This document shows, piece after piece, positions 1 through 7,043 of a stretch of DNA of 13,574 nt (position 1 is its first letter; every line of letters starts with the position of its first letter). Both the position numbers and the translations under genes were made by a program. The DNA is from Spirochaetaceae bacterium (GTDB lineage Bacteria > Spirochaetota > Spirochaetia > Treponematales > Breznakiellaceae), in assembly GCA_031278295.1 (NCBI GenBank), contig JAITKQ010000177.1, positions 1-13,574 on the forward strand, written 5' to 3'. Below the pieces are notes generated by a model, which searched no databases, was not told the DNA's origin, and was given only the letters and a program-made list of their open reading frames with translations.

Positions 1-746
1 CCGGTAATTTTTTTTATCTTCCACATATTGAACAGGGCTTCCACAAATATCTTTTTTGACATCTTTGATCTGCCCAGTTTTCTGTCAACAAAGGTTATCG
101 GTATTTCTTTTACGCGACAGCCCGCCGAGTACGCGCGGAATTTCATCTCGACCTGAAACGAATAACCTTTGGAGATGATGCCGGACAGATCTATTTTTTC
201 AAGTGCGTTTTTTGTCCACATGTTGAATCCGCCGGTCAAGTCTCTGATGGTACAACCCAAAACAAGGCGGGCGTACAGTGATCCGCCCTTAGAGATAAAA
301 TTGCGCAGGGCCGACCATCCTTCAACGCCGCCGCCTGAAACGTTGCGTGAGCCTATCACCACATCGTGCCTTTCTATCTCTTTTAACATCGTGGGAATAT
401 ACGACGGGTTGTGCGAAAAATCGGCGTCCATTTCGAGGAATACGTCGTACCCGCGGCCTAAACCCCAGTCAAACGCGGCAAGGTAGGCCGTGCCAAGTCC
501 CTGCTTTCCGGAGCGTTTAAGTAGGTACAGACGCTCCGGGTACTGCGCCGTGAGCTTTTCGACAATGCCCGCCGTACCGTCCGGCGAATTATCGTCGACC
601 ACAAGGACAGCCCCCCCACCCCCCTCCCCGCCTGCTGCTACGTTTCCGTTGTCAGTGGCGGATTGAAGGCTTTCGAATACGGCTTTTATGAATCTTTCTA
701 TGTTTTCAGCTTCGTTGTATGTCGGTATCGCTATTAGTAATTTCAT
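1..746 (-). CDS. Dolichol/polyprenol-phosphate mannose synthase-like glycosyltransferase (GT2), partial
   Basis: A family 2 glycosyltransferase of the DPM1 type, expected to move a sugar (classically mannose from GDP-mannose) to a polyprenyl phosphate at the cytoplasmic membrane face. I translated 248 codons from ATG at 746 with no stop; the 3' end lies beyond base 1. The N-terminus MKLLIAIPTYNEAENIERF, the DDNSPDGT motif (residues 51-58), the metal-binding DAD (107-109) followed by FSHNP, and RDLTGGFNMW (169-177) are all family hallmarks. The family is usually about 240-260 aa, so only a short tail, or a C-terminal membrane domain, is missing. A Gly-rich insertion of about 15 residues (about 31-46) sits between the first helix and the second strand and is encoded by G-runs. 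The start directly follows the kdgK stop (TAA then ATG) and no clear Shine-Dalgarno is visible, so translation is probably coupled. The exact acceptor and donor cannot be told. Confidence 0.9.
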   Translation of the reverse strand, partial: MKLLIAIPTYNEAENIERFIKAVFESLQSATDNGNVAAGGEGGGGAVLVVDDNSPDGTAGIVEKLTAQYPERLYLLKRSGKQGLGTAYLAAFDWGLGRGYDVFLEMDADFSHNPSYIPTMLKEIERHDVVIGSRNVSGGGVEGWSALRNFISKGGSLYARLVLGCTIRDLTGGFNMWTKNALEKIDLSGIISKGYSFQVEMKFRAYSAGCRVKEIPITFVDRKLGRSKMSKKIFVEALFNMWKIKKIT

Positions 747-1871
747 TTAACGTTGTATACGGGCCGAGCCCCCCTTCGCAAACGCTTCCACCTGGTCCAA
801 ACCGGCCATCGTCGTGTCGCCGGGCGTCGTTGTAAGCAACGCACCGTGCGCCCAGCCGAGCCGGAGGCTTTCTTCCGGACTCTTGCCGGATAACAGGCCG
901 TAAAACAGGCCGCCGGCAAAACCGTCTCCACCGCCAACCCGATCGTAAACGTCAAGCTCGCAGACGGGGGACGTGTAGGTCTTGCCGTCCAGCCACAGCA
1001 CGGCGCCCCACGAATGGCGGTTTGTCGAATGAACCTCACGCAGGGTTGTAGCCACCGCCTTTATGTTCGGAAAATCTTTTACAACAAGCTCTATCATGCC
1101 GAAAAATGTTGACGGGTCAAGTTTTCCCTTCGAAACGACATCCGGACCCGGCAAGCCAAGCCCTTTCTGCAAGTCCTCCTCGTTGCCTACCAGTACGTCC
1201 ACATGCCGCGTTATCTCACGCAGGGTTTTGGCCGCCTTATCCTCGGCTGCCGCCGCCGAAAGCCCCGCTTCCGCCGCCGCGACCGCCCAGAGTTTGGCGC
1301 GGTAATTCAGATCAAACGAAACTACGGCGCCCGCCTCCTTTGCCGCCTTGGCCCCTTCAATTATCAGTTGGGCCGTGCTGTCGGAAAGCGACGCAAAGAT
1401 CCCGCCGGAATGAAACCATCGCGCACAGGGGCTGCCGCTCGCGCCGATTATCGTCTTCCAGTCGAAGCTGCCGGGCCCAAGCCGGGCCGCCGCCTCGTTT
1501 GAGCGGTTGTAGAACACCACCGGGGCGCGGACTCCGTGCCCCTCGTCGCTCCAAACGATGGCCATGTTGGGGCCGCGCACGCCGTCCGATTCAAAATGCT
1601 TGTAGTAAGGTTTTACCCCCGTCCAGCGCACGGAATGGTCGATCCGCTTGCCGATGGGGTTGTTCACCATCGCGCTGGCTACCGCCGTGTCCAGGCCGAA
1701 GCAGTTTGAAAGATTCGCCGCCACGTTGAATTCGCCGCCAGACACCACAAGCTTGTACTCGCTTGCCTCGGCAAAGGGCACAACGCCTGGGTTGAGCCTG
1801 GTGACCAGTGCACCCAGAGCCAATAGATCGTGAGTGCCCGCCTGTTTTTGCGGAATAACTAAATTTGCCAT
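747..1871 (-). CDS. kdgK: 2-keto-3-deoxygluconate kinase (PfkB/ribokinase family)
   Basis: Phosphorylates 2-keto-3-deoxygluconate to KDPG in the cytoplasm, the step before the aldolase in hexuronate/gluconate-type breakdown. The protein is 374 aa, somewhat longer than the usual 310-340. Visible PfkB features are the N-terminal SGGEFNVAANL (44-54), YNRSNEAAARL (121-131), the KDG-kinase-like FDLNYRAKLW (186-195), and the anion-hole/catalytic block DRVGGGDGFAGG (310-321), with Asp316 as the expected base. The TTTPGD near residue 347 also matches the KDG kinase C-terminal region as I remember it from Thermotoga-type enzymes. The start is supported by an AGGAGA Shine-Dalgarno about 7 nt upstream; this overlaps the stop codon region of gnd. 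GGGDG replaces the commoner GAGDS, a mild oddity that leaves the Asp intact. A different sugar-acid substrate within the PfkB family is possible. Confidence 0.88.
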   Translation of the reverse strand: MANLVIPQKQAGTHDLLALGALVTRLNPGVVPFAEASEYKLVVSGGEFNVAANLSNCFGLDTAVASAMVNNPIGKRIDHSVRWTGVKPYYKHFESDGVRGPNMAIVWSDEGHGVRAPVVFYNRSNEAAARLGPGSFDWKTIIGASGSPCARWFHSGGIFASLSDSTAQLIIEGAKAAKEAGAVVSFDLNYRAKLWAVAAAEAGLSAAAAEDKAAKTLREITRHVDVLVGNEEDLQKGLGLPGPDVVSKGKLDPSTFFGMIELVVKDFPNIKAVATTLREVHSTNRHSWGAVLWLDGKTYTSPVCELDVYDRVGGGDGFAGGLFYGLLSGKSPEESLRLGWAHGALLTTTPGDTTMAGLDQVEAFAKGGSARIQR

Positions 1872-1880
1872 AACTTTCTC

Positions 1881-3329
1881 CTAAACATTGTATGTTGACG
1901 AACTCGTCGAGCCGCCGCGTCCTGTCCAATTTGTATGAAAAAAATCACCGCGCTTTCTATCGGTGCGCTCGTAGGTATGCGCCCCGAAGTAGTCCCGCTG
2001 GGCCTGTAGTAGATTCGCAGGCAGACGCTCGCTCCGGTAGGCGTCAAAGTAAGAAAGGGCGCTTGTCAGGGCCGGGGCCGGTATGCCGTTCAGTACCGCC
2101 GCCGCCGCGACGCGCCGTAGCGCCCCCTCAGAGCCATTGATGATCGACGCAAAGAAGGGATCGAGCAAAAGATTTTCCAGATCGCCGTTCTTTTCATACG
2201 CCTCTTTTATCTTGCCCAGGAACACGGAACGTATTATGCATCCGCCCCGCCACATCAGCGCTATCCCGCCATAGTTCAGCTTCCAGCCGTGTTCTCTGGC
2301 CGCCTCGCGCATCAGCAGAAAGCCTTGCGCGTAAGAAATAAGCTTTGCCGCGTACAGCGCCTTTTCCAGGTCTTCAATAAAGCCTTCCCTGTCCGCCGGC
2401 GCGTTTGTCCCGGGCGCGTGAAACACCCTGGACGCCTTTACCCGCTCGTCCTTTGCCGCCGAAAGGCAGCGGCTAAAAACCGCCTCGACAATCAGGGTGA
2501 GTGGTACGCCCGCCTCAAGCGCCGCTATGCCCGTCCATTTTCCCGTGCCCTTCTGCCCGGCAGTGTCGAGAATCTTCTCCACCAAAGGCTGGCCGTCCTC
2601 ATCGTTAAAGCCAAGAATGTCCCGTGTAATTTCTATAAGGTAGGAGCAGAGCCTGCCTTTGTTCCACCGATCAAACACATCCCGCATTTCGGGGTAAGAA
2701 AGGCCGGACAGGTCCTTTAAGATATGGTACACTTCGCAGATAAGTTGCATATCCCCGTACTCGATGCCGTTATGCACCATTTTGACAAAATGCCCCGCCC
2801 CGTTTTCGCCGACCCAGTCACAGCATGGATTCCCATCCGTCTGCGCCGCAATCTTCTGTAAAACGGGTTTAACAAGCGGCCACGCGGCGGCGGAACCGCC
2901 GGGCATTATGCTGGGGCCGCGTAAGGCCCCTTCCTCCCCGCCGGAAACGCCGGCGCCTATATACAAAAAGCCCTTCGACTCGGCAAGGGCGCAACGCCGC
3001 GCCGTATCCTGGTAGTTGGAGTTGCCGCCGTCAATGATCACATCACCGCTTTCCAGCGCATCAAAAAGCCGCTCTATCGTTTCATCAACCGCCGCGCCTG
3101 CCTTCACCATGATGAATACCTTGCGCGGCTTCTTGAGGGCCGCAATAAACGAGGCAATATCCTTGTGCCCCGAAATCCGTTTCCCCGCACCCCTGCCGCC
3201 GGTGAATCTATCAACACGCGCCGCAGTACGGTTGTACACGGCTACCGTAAATCCCTTGCTTTCCATGTTCAGCACCAGGTTTTCACCCATTACCGCAAGC
3301 CCTACTAGCCCGATATCCGCATCAGCCAT
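1881..3329 (-). CDS. gnd: 6-phosphogluconate dehydrogenase, decarboxylating
   Basis: Oxidative decarboxylation of 6-phosphogluconate to ribulose 5-phosphate with NADP+ in the pentose phosphate pathway. The protein is 482 aa, the normal length for the long bacterial form. The NADP fold starts with GLVGLAVMGENL (7-18). It is followed by IIDGGNSNYQDT (98-109), the substrate loop GAGVSGGEEGALRGPSIMPGG (125-145), and the catalytic set Lys183, Asn187 and Glu190 in KMVHNGIEYGDMQ. Arg445 and His451 in QAQRDYFGAH reach into the partner subunit in known structures. The reading frame stays open upstream to 3530, but I chose ATG 3329: it has a GGAGGG Shine-Dalgarno 5-10 nt upstream and gives the family N-terminus. 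It is first in the operon with kdgK and the glycosyltransferase, behind the promoter at 3471-3499. Confidence 0.96.
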   Translation of the reverse strand: MADADIGLVGLAVMGENLVLNMESKGFTVAVYNRTAARVDRFTGGRGAGKRISGHKDIASFIAALKKPRKVFIMVKAGAAVDETIERLFDALESGDVIIDGGNSNYQDTARRCALAESKGFLYIGAGVSGGEEGALRGPSIMPGGSAAAWPLVKPVLQKIAAQTDGNPCCDWVGENGAGHFVKMVHNGIEYGDMQLICEVYHILKDLSGLSYPEMRDVFDRWNKGRLCSYLIEITRDILGFNDEDGQPLVEKILDTAGQKGTGKWTGIAALEAGVPLTLIVEAVFSRCLSAAKDERVKASRVFHAPGTNAPADREGFIEDLEKALYAAKLISYAQGFLLMREAAREHGWKLNYGGIALMWRGGCIIRSVFLGKIKEAYEKNGDLENLLLDPFFASIINGSEGALRRVAAAAVLNGIPAPALTSALSYFDAYRSERLPANLLQAQRDYFGAHTYERTDRKRGDFFHTNWTGRGGSTSSSTYNV

Positions 3330-3353
3330 TGTCCCTCCGCCTTTATCCGTAGT

Positions 3354-3394
3354 GGCGTCCCACCCTGCACGGGGTGCCCGGAATCGGTAACGCC
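3354..3394 (-). promoter_or_regulatory. Possible nested stem-loop in the gnd leader
   Basis: In the roughly 135-nt leader between the predicted start of transcription and the gnd ATG, GGCGT (3390-3394 read on the minus strand) can pair with ACGCC (3354-3358), enclosing an inner hairpin CACCC/GGGTG. It lies 25 nt upstream of the start codon. I do not recognise a riboswitch class. It could affect translation or be chance in GC-rich DNA. Confidence 0.25.
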
Positions 3395-3441
3395 AGCAAA
3401 ATTGATGGTAGACGGGTTTGCCTAAAACAGCCCGTATATTC

Positions 3442-3466
3442 ACCTGACAAATAGAATTTGACAGGT
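3442..3466. promoter_or_regulatory. Inverted repeat, likely operator of the gnd operon
   Basis: Arms ACCTGACAAA (3442-3451) and TTTGACAGGT (3457-3466) form a 10+10 bp inverted repeat with one central mismatch per arm and a 5-bp spacer. It sits 4 nt downstream of the -10 box and covers the expected transcription start, the classic place for a repressor. I do not recognise the binding family; a sugar-acid-responsive GntR- or LacI-type repressor would fit the genes it controls, but that is inference. Confidence 0.55.
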
Positions 3467-3470
3467 TGAT

Positions 3471-3499
3471 AGTATATCTTTTGGTGAATATTTTGCCAA
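3471..3499 (-). promoter_or_regulatory. Sigma-70-type promoter for gnd-kdgK-glycosyltransferase
   Basis: On the minus strand, TTGGCA (3499-3494, 5 of 6 matches to the -35 consensus) is followed after exactly 17 nt by TATACT (3476-3471, 5 of 6 matches to the -10 consensus). Transcription would start near 3464, giving a leader of about 135 nt. Spacing, AT-rich context and the adjacent operator-like repeat make this the best promoter in the window. Confidence 0.65.
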
Positions 3500-3509
3500 T
3501 CCCCGCCCC

Positions 3510-3611
3510 GCCCGCCAGCGGGCCCCACATCCGCTACGCGGTAGCGTCCCGAAGGCGGGTTTTACGCCGTGCCCTCGGGTCCGAAAGGGGCGGTAGGCAT
3601 TCGCGGCTGTA
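3510..3611. repeat. Tandem intergenic repeat, copy 1 (short)
   Basis: First of three related units. It starts with GCCCGCCAGCGGG, then the small palindrome CGCTAC-GCG-GTAGCG (6-bp stem), then a segment ending in GCGGCTGTAG. It lacks the TTTGATGTTTTGGG and GCGAAT-rich tail of copies 2 and 3. It lies directly upstream of the gnd promoter. Confidence 0.75.
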
Positions 3612-3612
3612 G

Positions 3613-3772
3613 GCCCGCCAGCGGGTTTAAAGTCCGCTACGCGGTAGCGTCCCCAACGCGGGCTTCGGGTTCTGCCGTCGGGGTCGAAAAGGGCGCTTGG
3701 CATACGCGGCTGTAAGCTGTGTTTGGTTTGATGTTTTGGGAACCGCGAATGGCGCGAATTGAAGACGCGAAT
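3613..3772. repeat. Tandem intergenic repeat, copy 2
   Basis: About 160 bp. It opens with the GCCCGCCAGCGGG and CGCTACGCGGTAGCG hairpins and ends with a 72-bp tail (3701-3772) that differs from copy 3 at only two positions. The tail contains GCGAAT motifs spaced every 7-14 bp. The repeat period is about 180 bp. Confidence 0.85.
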
Positions 3773-3794
3773 ACAAGCCGCTACGCGCCCGCCA

Positions 3795-3952
3795 GCCCGC
3801 CAGCGGGTTTAAAAGCCGCTACGCGGTAGCATACCGGGGGCGGGGTTTACGCCGTGCCGTCGCTCCGAAAAGGGCGCTGGCATACGCGGCTGTAAGCGGC
3901 GTTTGGTTTGATGTTTTGGGAACCGCGAATGGCGCGAATTGAAGACGCGAAT
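3795..3952. repeat. Tandem intergenic repeat, copy 3
   Basis: About 158 bp and the best match to copy 2, with the same order: GCCCGCCAGCGGG, TTTAAA, CGCTACGCGGTAGC palindrome, then the 72-bp tail at 3881-3952. Further GCGAAT and TTAGCGGT motifs continue to about 3993. No reading frame here resembles a protein; the short open frames are shadows of GC-rich repeats. Confidence 0.85.
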
Positions 3953-4038
3953 GGCGCGAATATTATTAGCGGTAATTCGCGTTCATTAGCGGTCAAAAGA
4001 CGGCTGTTGCGGGGGGTGATTTGATGTTTTTGGGCGCA

Positions 4039-4217
4039 TTTCCGGCACTTCGTGCCGGAAACCGGGCTTTGCGGGGTTCCGCAAGGCAACCCCCTTGGGT
4101 TGCCCCTCCATTCCCTCCGCGAAACGTTCGCGCGAACGCTTCGCGCCCCTCCAATCCCCGCGTTTCGTACACGACGGCTTTTTCGCCAATGATGGACCGG
4201 TAATGTAAAATTACCGG
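4039..4217. repeat. Cluster of five consecutive stem-loops
   Basis: Five inverted repeats lie nearly end to end: 4039-4061 (10-bp stem, TTC loop), 4069-4084 (6-bp stem), 4085-4104 (8-bp stem, GGCAACCC arm), 4119-4144 (5+6-bp stem with one mismatch) and 4197-4217 (8-bp stem, CCGGTAAT arm). It follows the tandem repeats and precedes the cheR promoter region. It looks like a palindrome-rich repeated element rather than a terminator, because no T-run follows. Small open frames exist on both strands but have no ribosome binding site. Confidence 0.7.
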
Positions 4218-4336
4218 GGCAGGCGGCGGGCATTCAGACAGGTATGCGGGAATTCAAAATTTTTAAAATCCAGGCTTCAACTGTATGAAATATCAGACAA
4301 ATTTACGGAAAAAATGCCCGCATGTATTTTTTAGGT

Positions 4337-4365
4337 TTGACTGTTAAAAGCTTTAAACTTTGAAT
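4337..4365 (+). promoter_or_regulatory. Candidate promoter for cheR-cheB
   Basis: TTGACT (4337-4342) is followed after 17 nt by TTGAAT (4360-4365). The -35 is 5 of 6 and the -10 is 4 of 6 against consensus. It would give a leader of about 55 nt. A second TTGACG lies at about 4392 but its -10 spacing is poor. No sigma-28-like flagellar promoter was seen. Confidence 0.35.
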
Positions 4366-4426
4366 TCCTTAGGACAGACAACGCGCGGCCTTGACGTTTG
4401 CGGGGTATTTTTAATACGATTGTTTA

Positions 4427-5248
4427 ATGGCTGATATTTTATTTTTATCTGATGATGAATTTGAAGGGTACCGCAAACTGATCTATACTGAAAGCGGTAT
4501 ACACTTTACGCAAACGAACCGGTCGATACTGGAAGGACGGCTGAAAGAGCGGTTGCGGCAAAGCGGCATACAGACCGCGAAACTTTACTTGAATAAAATC
4601 AGTGGCAATAAAGATGAAATGAAAGTCTTTCTTGATGCTATAACCACGAATCTTACACGGTTTTTCCGTAATCAGCCGCATTTTGACGCGATGGAATATT
4701 TTGTGCTGCCGGAAATACTCGCGTTGAAAAAGCCGGCGGGCGATTTTACCGTCAGAATCTGGAGCGCGGGCTGCTCCACCGGGGAAGAACCGTATACCAT
4801 TGCCATGCTTTTAAGTGAAAAGTTGCCCTCAAACTTCAAATTCGAGATTGTCGCCAGCGATTTGAGTTTAAAATGCCTTATGACGGCAAAAGAAGGGTTT
4901 TACGACAAGACCCGCGTCGTCGGTATACCGGATACCTACCTAAAAAAGTACTTCGATCACAGTGAAAGCGGCTACAGGGTAAAAGATGTTCTCAGAGCAA
5001 GAATCCGTTTTGACTATCATAACCTCAAAAACGCCTCACCCTGGAAAAATTTTGACGTCGTTTTTTGCCGTAACGTGCTTATCTATTTTGACGAAGCGGC
5101 ACAGACCACTGTTGTAAATCATTTTTGGGATTCCATGACATCAAAATCTTTCCTTTACATCGGACATTCGGAGTCGCTTTTCGGCATGAATACAAAGTTT
5201 GAATTCGTTAAAACCAAATGGACGACACTGTACAAAAAGTGGATATAA
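4427..5248 (+). CDS. cheR: Chemotaxis protein methyltransferase CheR
   Basis: Methylates glutamate side chains of chemoreceptors using S-adenosylmethionine, setting receptor adaptation at the inner face of the membrane. The protein is 273 aa, standard for CheR. The N-terminal helical domain (about 8-80) ends in TTNLTRFFR (73-81). The methyltransferase core has the SAM motif IWSAGCSTGEEPYT (111-124), an acidic ASDLS (143-147), FDVVFCRNVLIYFD (209-222) and the C-terminal LYIGHSES (243-250). No receptor-docking pentapeptide or TPR extension is present. The ATG has only a weak Shine-Dalgarno, but the protein N-terminus is as expected. cheB follows after 10 nt, so the two opposing enzymes of adaptation are co-transcribed. 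Confidence 0.96.
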   Translation: MADILFLSDDEFEGYRKLIYTESGIHFTQTNRSILEGRLKERLRQSGIQTAKLYLNKISGNKDEMKVFLDAITTNLTRFFRNQPHFDAMEYFVLPEILALKKPAGDFTVRIWSAGCSTGEEPYTIAMLLSEKLPSNFKFEIVASDLSLKCLMTAKEGFYDKTRVVGIPDTYLKKYFDHSESGYRVKDVLRARIRFDYHNLKNASPWKNFDVVFCRNVLIYFDEAAQTTVVNHFWDSMTSKSFLYIGHSESLFGMNTKFEFVKTKWTTLYKKWI

Positions 5249-5258
5249 GGAGAGAAGT

Positions 5259-6416
5259 ATGACGGGTGATATTTCCGTACTAGTTGTAGATGATTCCGCG
5301 CTTATGCGCAACCTGATAAGCAAGATGATTGAGGCGACAGAGGGACTTTCCGTTGTTGATACAGCAATGAACGGAAAATTCGCGCTCGAAAAAATAGAAA
5401 AATACGATCCTGATGTGATAATCCTGGATCTGGAAATGCCGGAAATGAACGGTATAGAATTCCTGCGTGAACGCAAGAAACGCGGTATCCGTATACCCGT
5501 TGTAATCCTCTCGTCCATAGCGGAAAAAGGCGCGGCCATTACCATGGAGGCTTTGGGCCTTGGGGCAAGCGACTTTGTACAAAAGCCGTCCGGCTCCATA
5601 TCCGTTGATATAGCGACGGTAAAGGACAGAGTCTCCGAACTGCTGCTTGCCTACGGCGGCAAGCACCGCCGGTTTAACAAAAAAATCCCCACGCCCGATA
5701 TATCCACCGGAATAAGGCCGGCAACGGAAGCTTTTCGGAAACCGGGTATTTCCTCCCTGTCCACATTCGCTTCCGATATGGGGATCGATGTCAAGGCGCC
5801 GGCGCAAAAAATTACGCCCGTCCGCTCAACCGGCAAGATAGAGGTTGTCGCGATAGGCATATCAACGGGCGGCCCGGAAGCCTTGCGCGTTGTCTTTTCC
5901 AGTCTGGACCCCGATCTGAAAGTTCCGATACTTGTAGTTCAGCACATGCCTCCCGGTTTTACCCGTGAATTCGCGATCAGCCTCGATAAAATATGCCCGC
6001 TTGATGTAAAGGAGGCGGAGGAAGGGGACGAGGTGATACCAGGGCGTATCCTGATCGCCCAGGGTGACAAGCATCTTGAGGTGGCGCGCGATGGCGTCAG
6101 GATATTGGCAAACCTTTCAAAGTCGCCGCAGGTGAGCGGACACCGCCCTTCGGCCGATGTTCTGTTCGCGTCCGTTGCCGTTGTTTACACAAATCATGCA
6201 CTTGGGGTGATCATGACCGGTATGGGCAAGGATGGCGCCCATCAGCTTGGCAACATCTACCGCGAGGGCGGCCTTACGATAGGTCAGGACGAAAATTCGT
6301 CCGTCGTTTACGGGATGCCGCGTGTCGCCCACGAGTTGGGGCACGTTATGGAGCAGGTGTCTTTGGAAAACATGGGCCGCCGTATCAGCGCCATAGCAAA
6401 GACCTCACACCTGTAA
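5259..6416 (+). CDS. cheB: Chemotaxis response regulator / protein-glutamate methylesterase CheB
   Basis: Removes methyl groups from, and deamidates, chemoreceptors; phosphorylation by CheA activates it. The protein is 385 aa. The receiver domain (about 6-125) has Asp11-Asp12, the phospho-acceptor Asp57 in IILDLEMPEMNG and Lys109 in FVQKP. A linker of about 60 residues leads to the esterase domain (about 193-383), whose catalytic triad is visible: Ser202 in IGISTGGPEA, His229 in VVQHMPPGFT and Asp325 in MTGMGKDGA. The frame is open further upstream into cheR, but ATG 5259 has an AAGGAGAG Shine-Dalgarno and starts the receiver domain correctly. It lies 10 nt after the cheR stop and converges with the tetR-type gene, leaving only 21 nt between the two coding ends. 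Confidence 0.97.
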   Translation: MTGDISVLVVDDSALMRNLISKMIEATEGLSVVDTAMNGKFALEKIEKYDPDVIILDLEMPEMNGIEFLRERKKRGIRIPVVILSSIAEKGAAITMEALGLGASDFVQKPSGSISVDIATVKDRVSELLLAYGGKHRRFNKKIPTPDISTGIRPATEAFRKPGISSLSTFASDMGIDVKAPAQKITPVRSTGKIEVVAIGISTGGPEALRVVFSSLDPDLKVPILVVQHMPPGFTREFAISLDKICPLDVKEAEEGDEVIPGRILIAQGDKHLEVARDGVRILANLSKSPQVSGHRPSADVLFASVAVVYTNHALGVIMTGMGKDGAHQLGNIYREGGLTIGQDENSSVVYGMPRVAHELGHVMEQVSLENMGRRISAIAKTSHL

Positions 6417-6443
6417 ACCCGGCCTTCGTGCATGGGCTTACAG
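6411..6443. terminator. Inverted repeat across the convergent stop codons, possible bidirectional terminator
   Basis: CTGTAAACCC (6411-6420) pairs with GGGCTTACAG (6434-6443), 10 bp with one G-T wobble and a 13-nt loop. Both stop codons (cheB TAA and the TetR gene TAA) lie inside the arms. There is no T-run on either side, so it is not a textbook intrinsic terminator. Confidence 0.4.
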
Positions 6444-7040
6444 ACCGTGCACGGCAAGCTGCCGTACCGCCAACACCGCAACGTCTTTAAGGGCCGCGGC
6501 GGATTGCTTTTTAAGGACGCCCAGTCGGAATATCGCCGCTTCGATGATGCTGTACAGCAAGTCGTCCGCTACCCTTACATTTACATTTTGTAGTTCTCCG
6601 GAACGTATCCCGTCTATTACCATTGACGCGAGGATATGCCGCACCCTGACCGTACGCCTGCGCACACGGTAGTCGGCGTCGTTTTTGCCCGTCTGTGTAT
6701 GTGCCAGCAGATCGTGTACAACTGATATAAGTTTCCGGTTCTCTTCGAGGCGGTCAATTACCAATGTAATTACCTGGGTTAATTTTTCAACACAGTTTAG
6801 GTTTTTATTTTTCCGTACCATGGCAAGATCGTTTTCGACAGCCGCGAGCAACTGTTTGATGCTGTAGTTAAAAATTTCACGTTTGTTCTTGAAGTAGGTG
6901 TACAGAATCGTCCGCGTTATTCCGGCATGGTCGGCAATTTTTTGAAAAGTCGTATCCTCAAACCCCTTTTCAACAAAAACATCAAGCGCTTTTGCAAGGA
7001 TTTCGGTGCGCCGTTTTTCATGCTGAACCACTTTCGACAT
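6438..7040 (-). CDS. TetR/AcrR-family transcriptional regulator
   Basis: A 200-aa DNA-binding regulator of normal TetR length, mostly helical. The N-terminal domain shows the family pattern: RRTEILAKALDVFVEKGF (10-27), then TTFQKIADHAGITRTILYTYFKNKREIF (helix-turn-helix, about 30-57). The C-terminal ligand and dimer domain (about 65-200) is variable and its ligand cannot be read from sequence. The start ATG 7040 lies 3 nt after the stop of the RNA methyltransferase gene and has no strong Shine-Dalgarno, suggesting translational coupling. As it is the last gene of its operon, it could control that operon or act on unlinked targets. No TetR-type operator was recognised nearby. Confidence 0.92.
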   Translation of the reverse strand: MSKVVQHEKRRTEILAKALDVFVEKGFEDTTFQKIADHAGITRTILYTYFKNKREIFNYSIKQLLAAVENDLAMVRKNKNLNCVEKLTQVITLVIDRLEENRKLISVVHDLLAHTQTGKNDADYRVRRRTVRVRHILASMVIDGIRSGELQNVNVRVADDLLYSIIEAAIFRLGVLKKQSAAALKDVAVLAVRQLAVHGL

Positions 7041-7043
7041 ACG

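Noticed and set aside
3458..3480. TTGACA on the plus strand near 3458 as a promoter towards cheR
   Set aside because: There is no -10 at an acceptable distance, and the sequence is better explained as one arm of the inverted repeat at the gnd promoter.
3330..3530. N-terminal extension of gnd in the same frame
   Set aside because: It would add 67 residues outside the family, and it overlaps the best promoter and operator; ATG 3329 has a strong Shine-Dalgarno.
3510..3952. CRISPR array
   Set aside because: Units are about 160 bp with a 180-bp period and no short regular spacers; there are no cas genes.
3986..4189. 67-residue open frame on the minus strand across the stem-loop cluster
   Set aside because: It has a TTG start without a ribosome site, strongly basic low-complexity content and no known motif; it follows from the GC-rich palindromes. 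It might be a member of a repeat-borne open frame family, but nothing here supports a gene.
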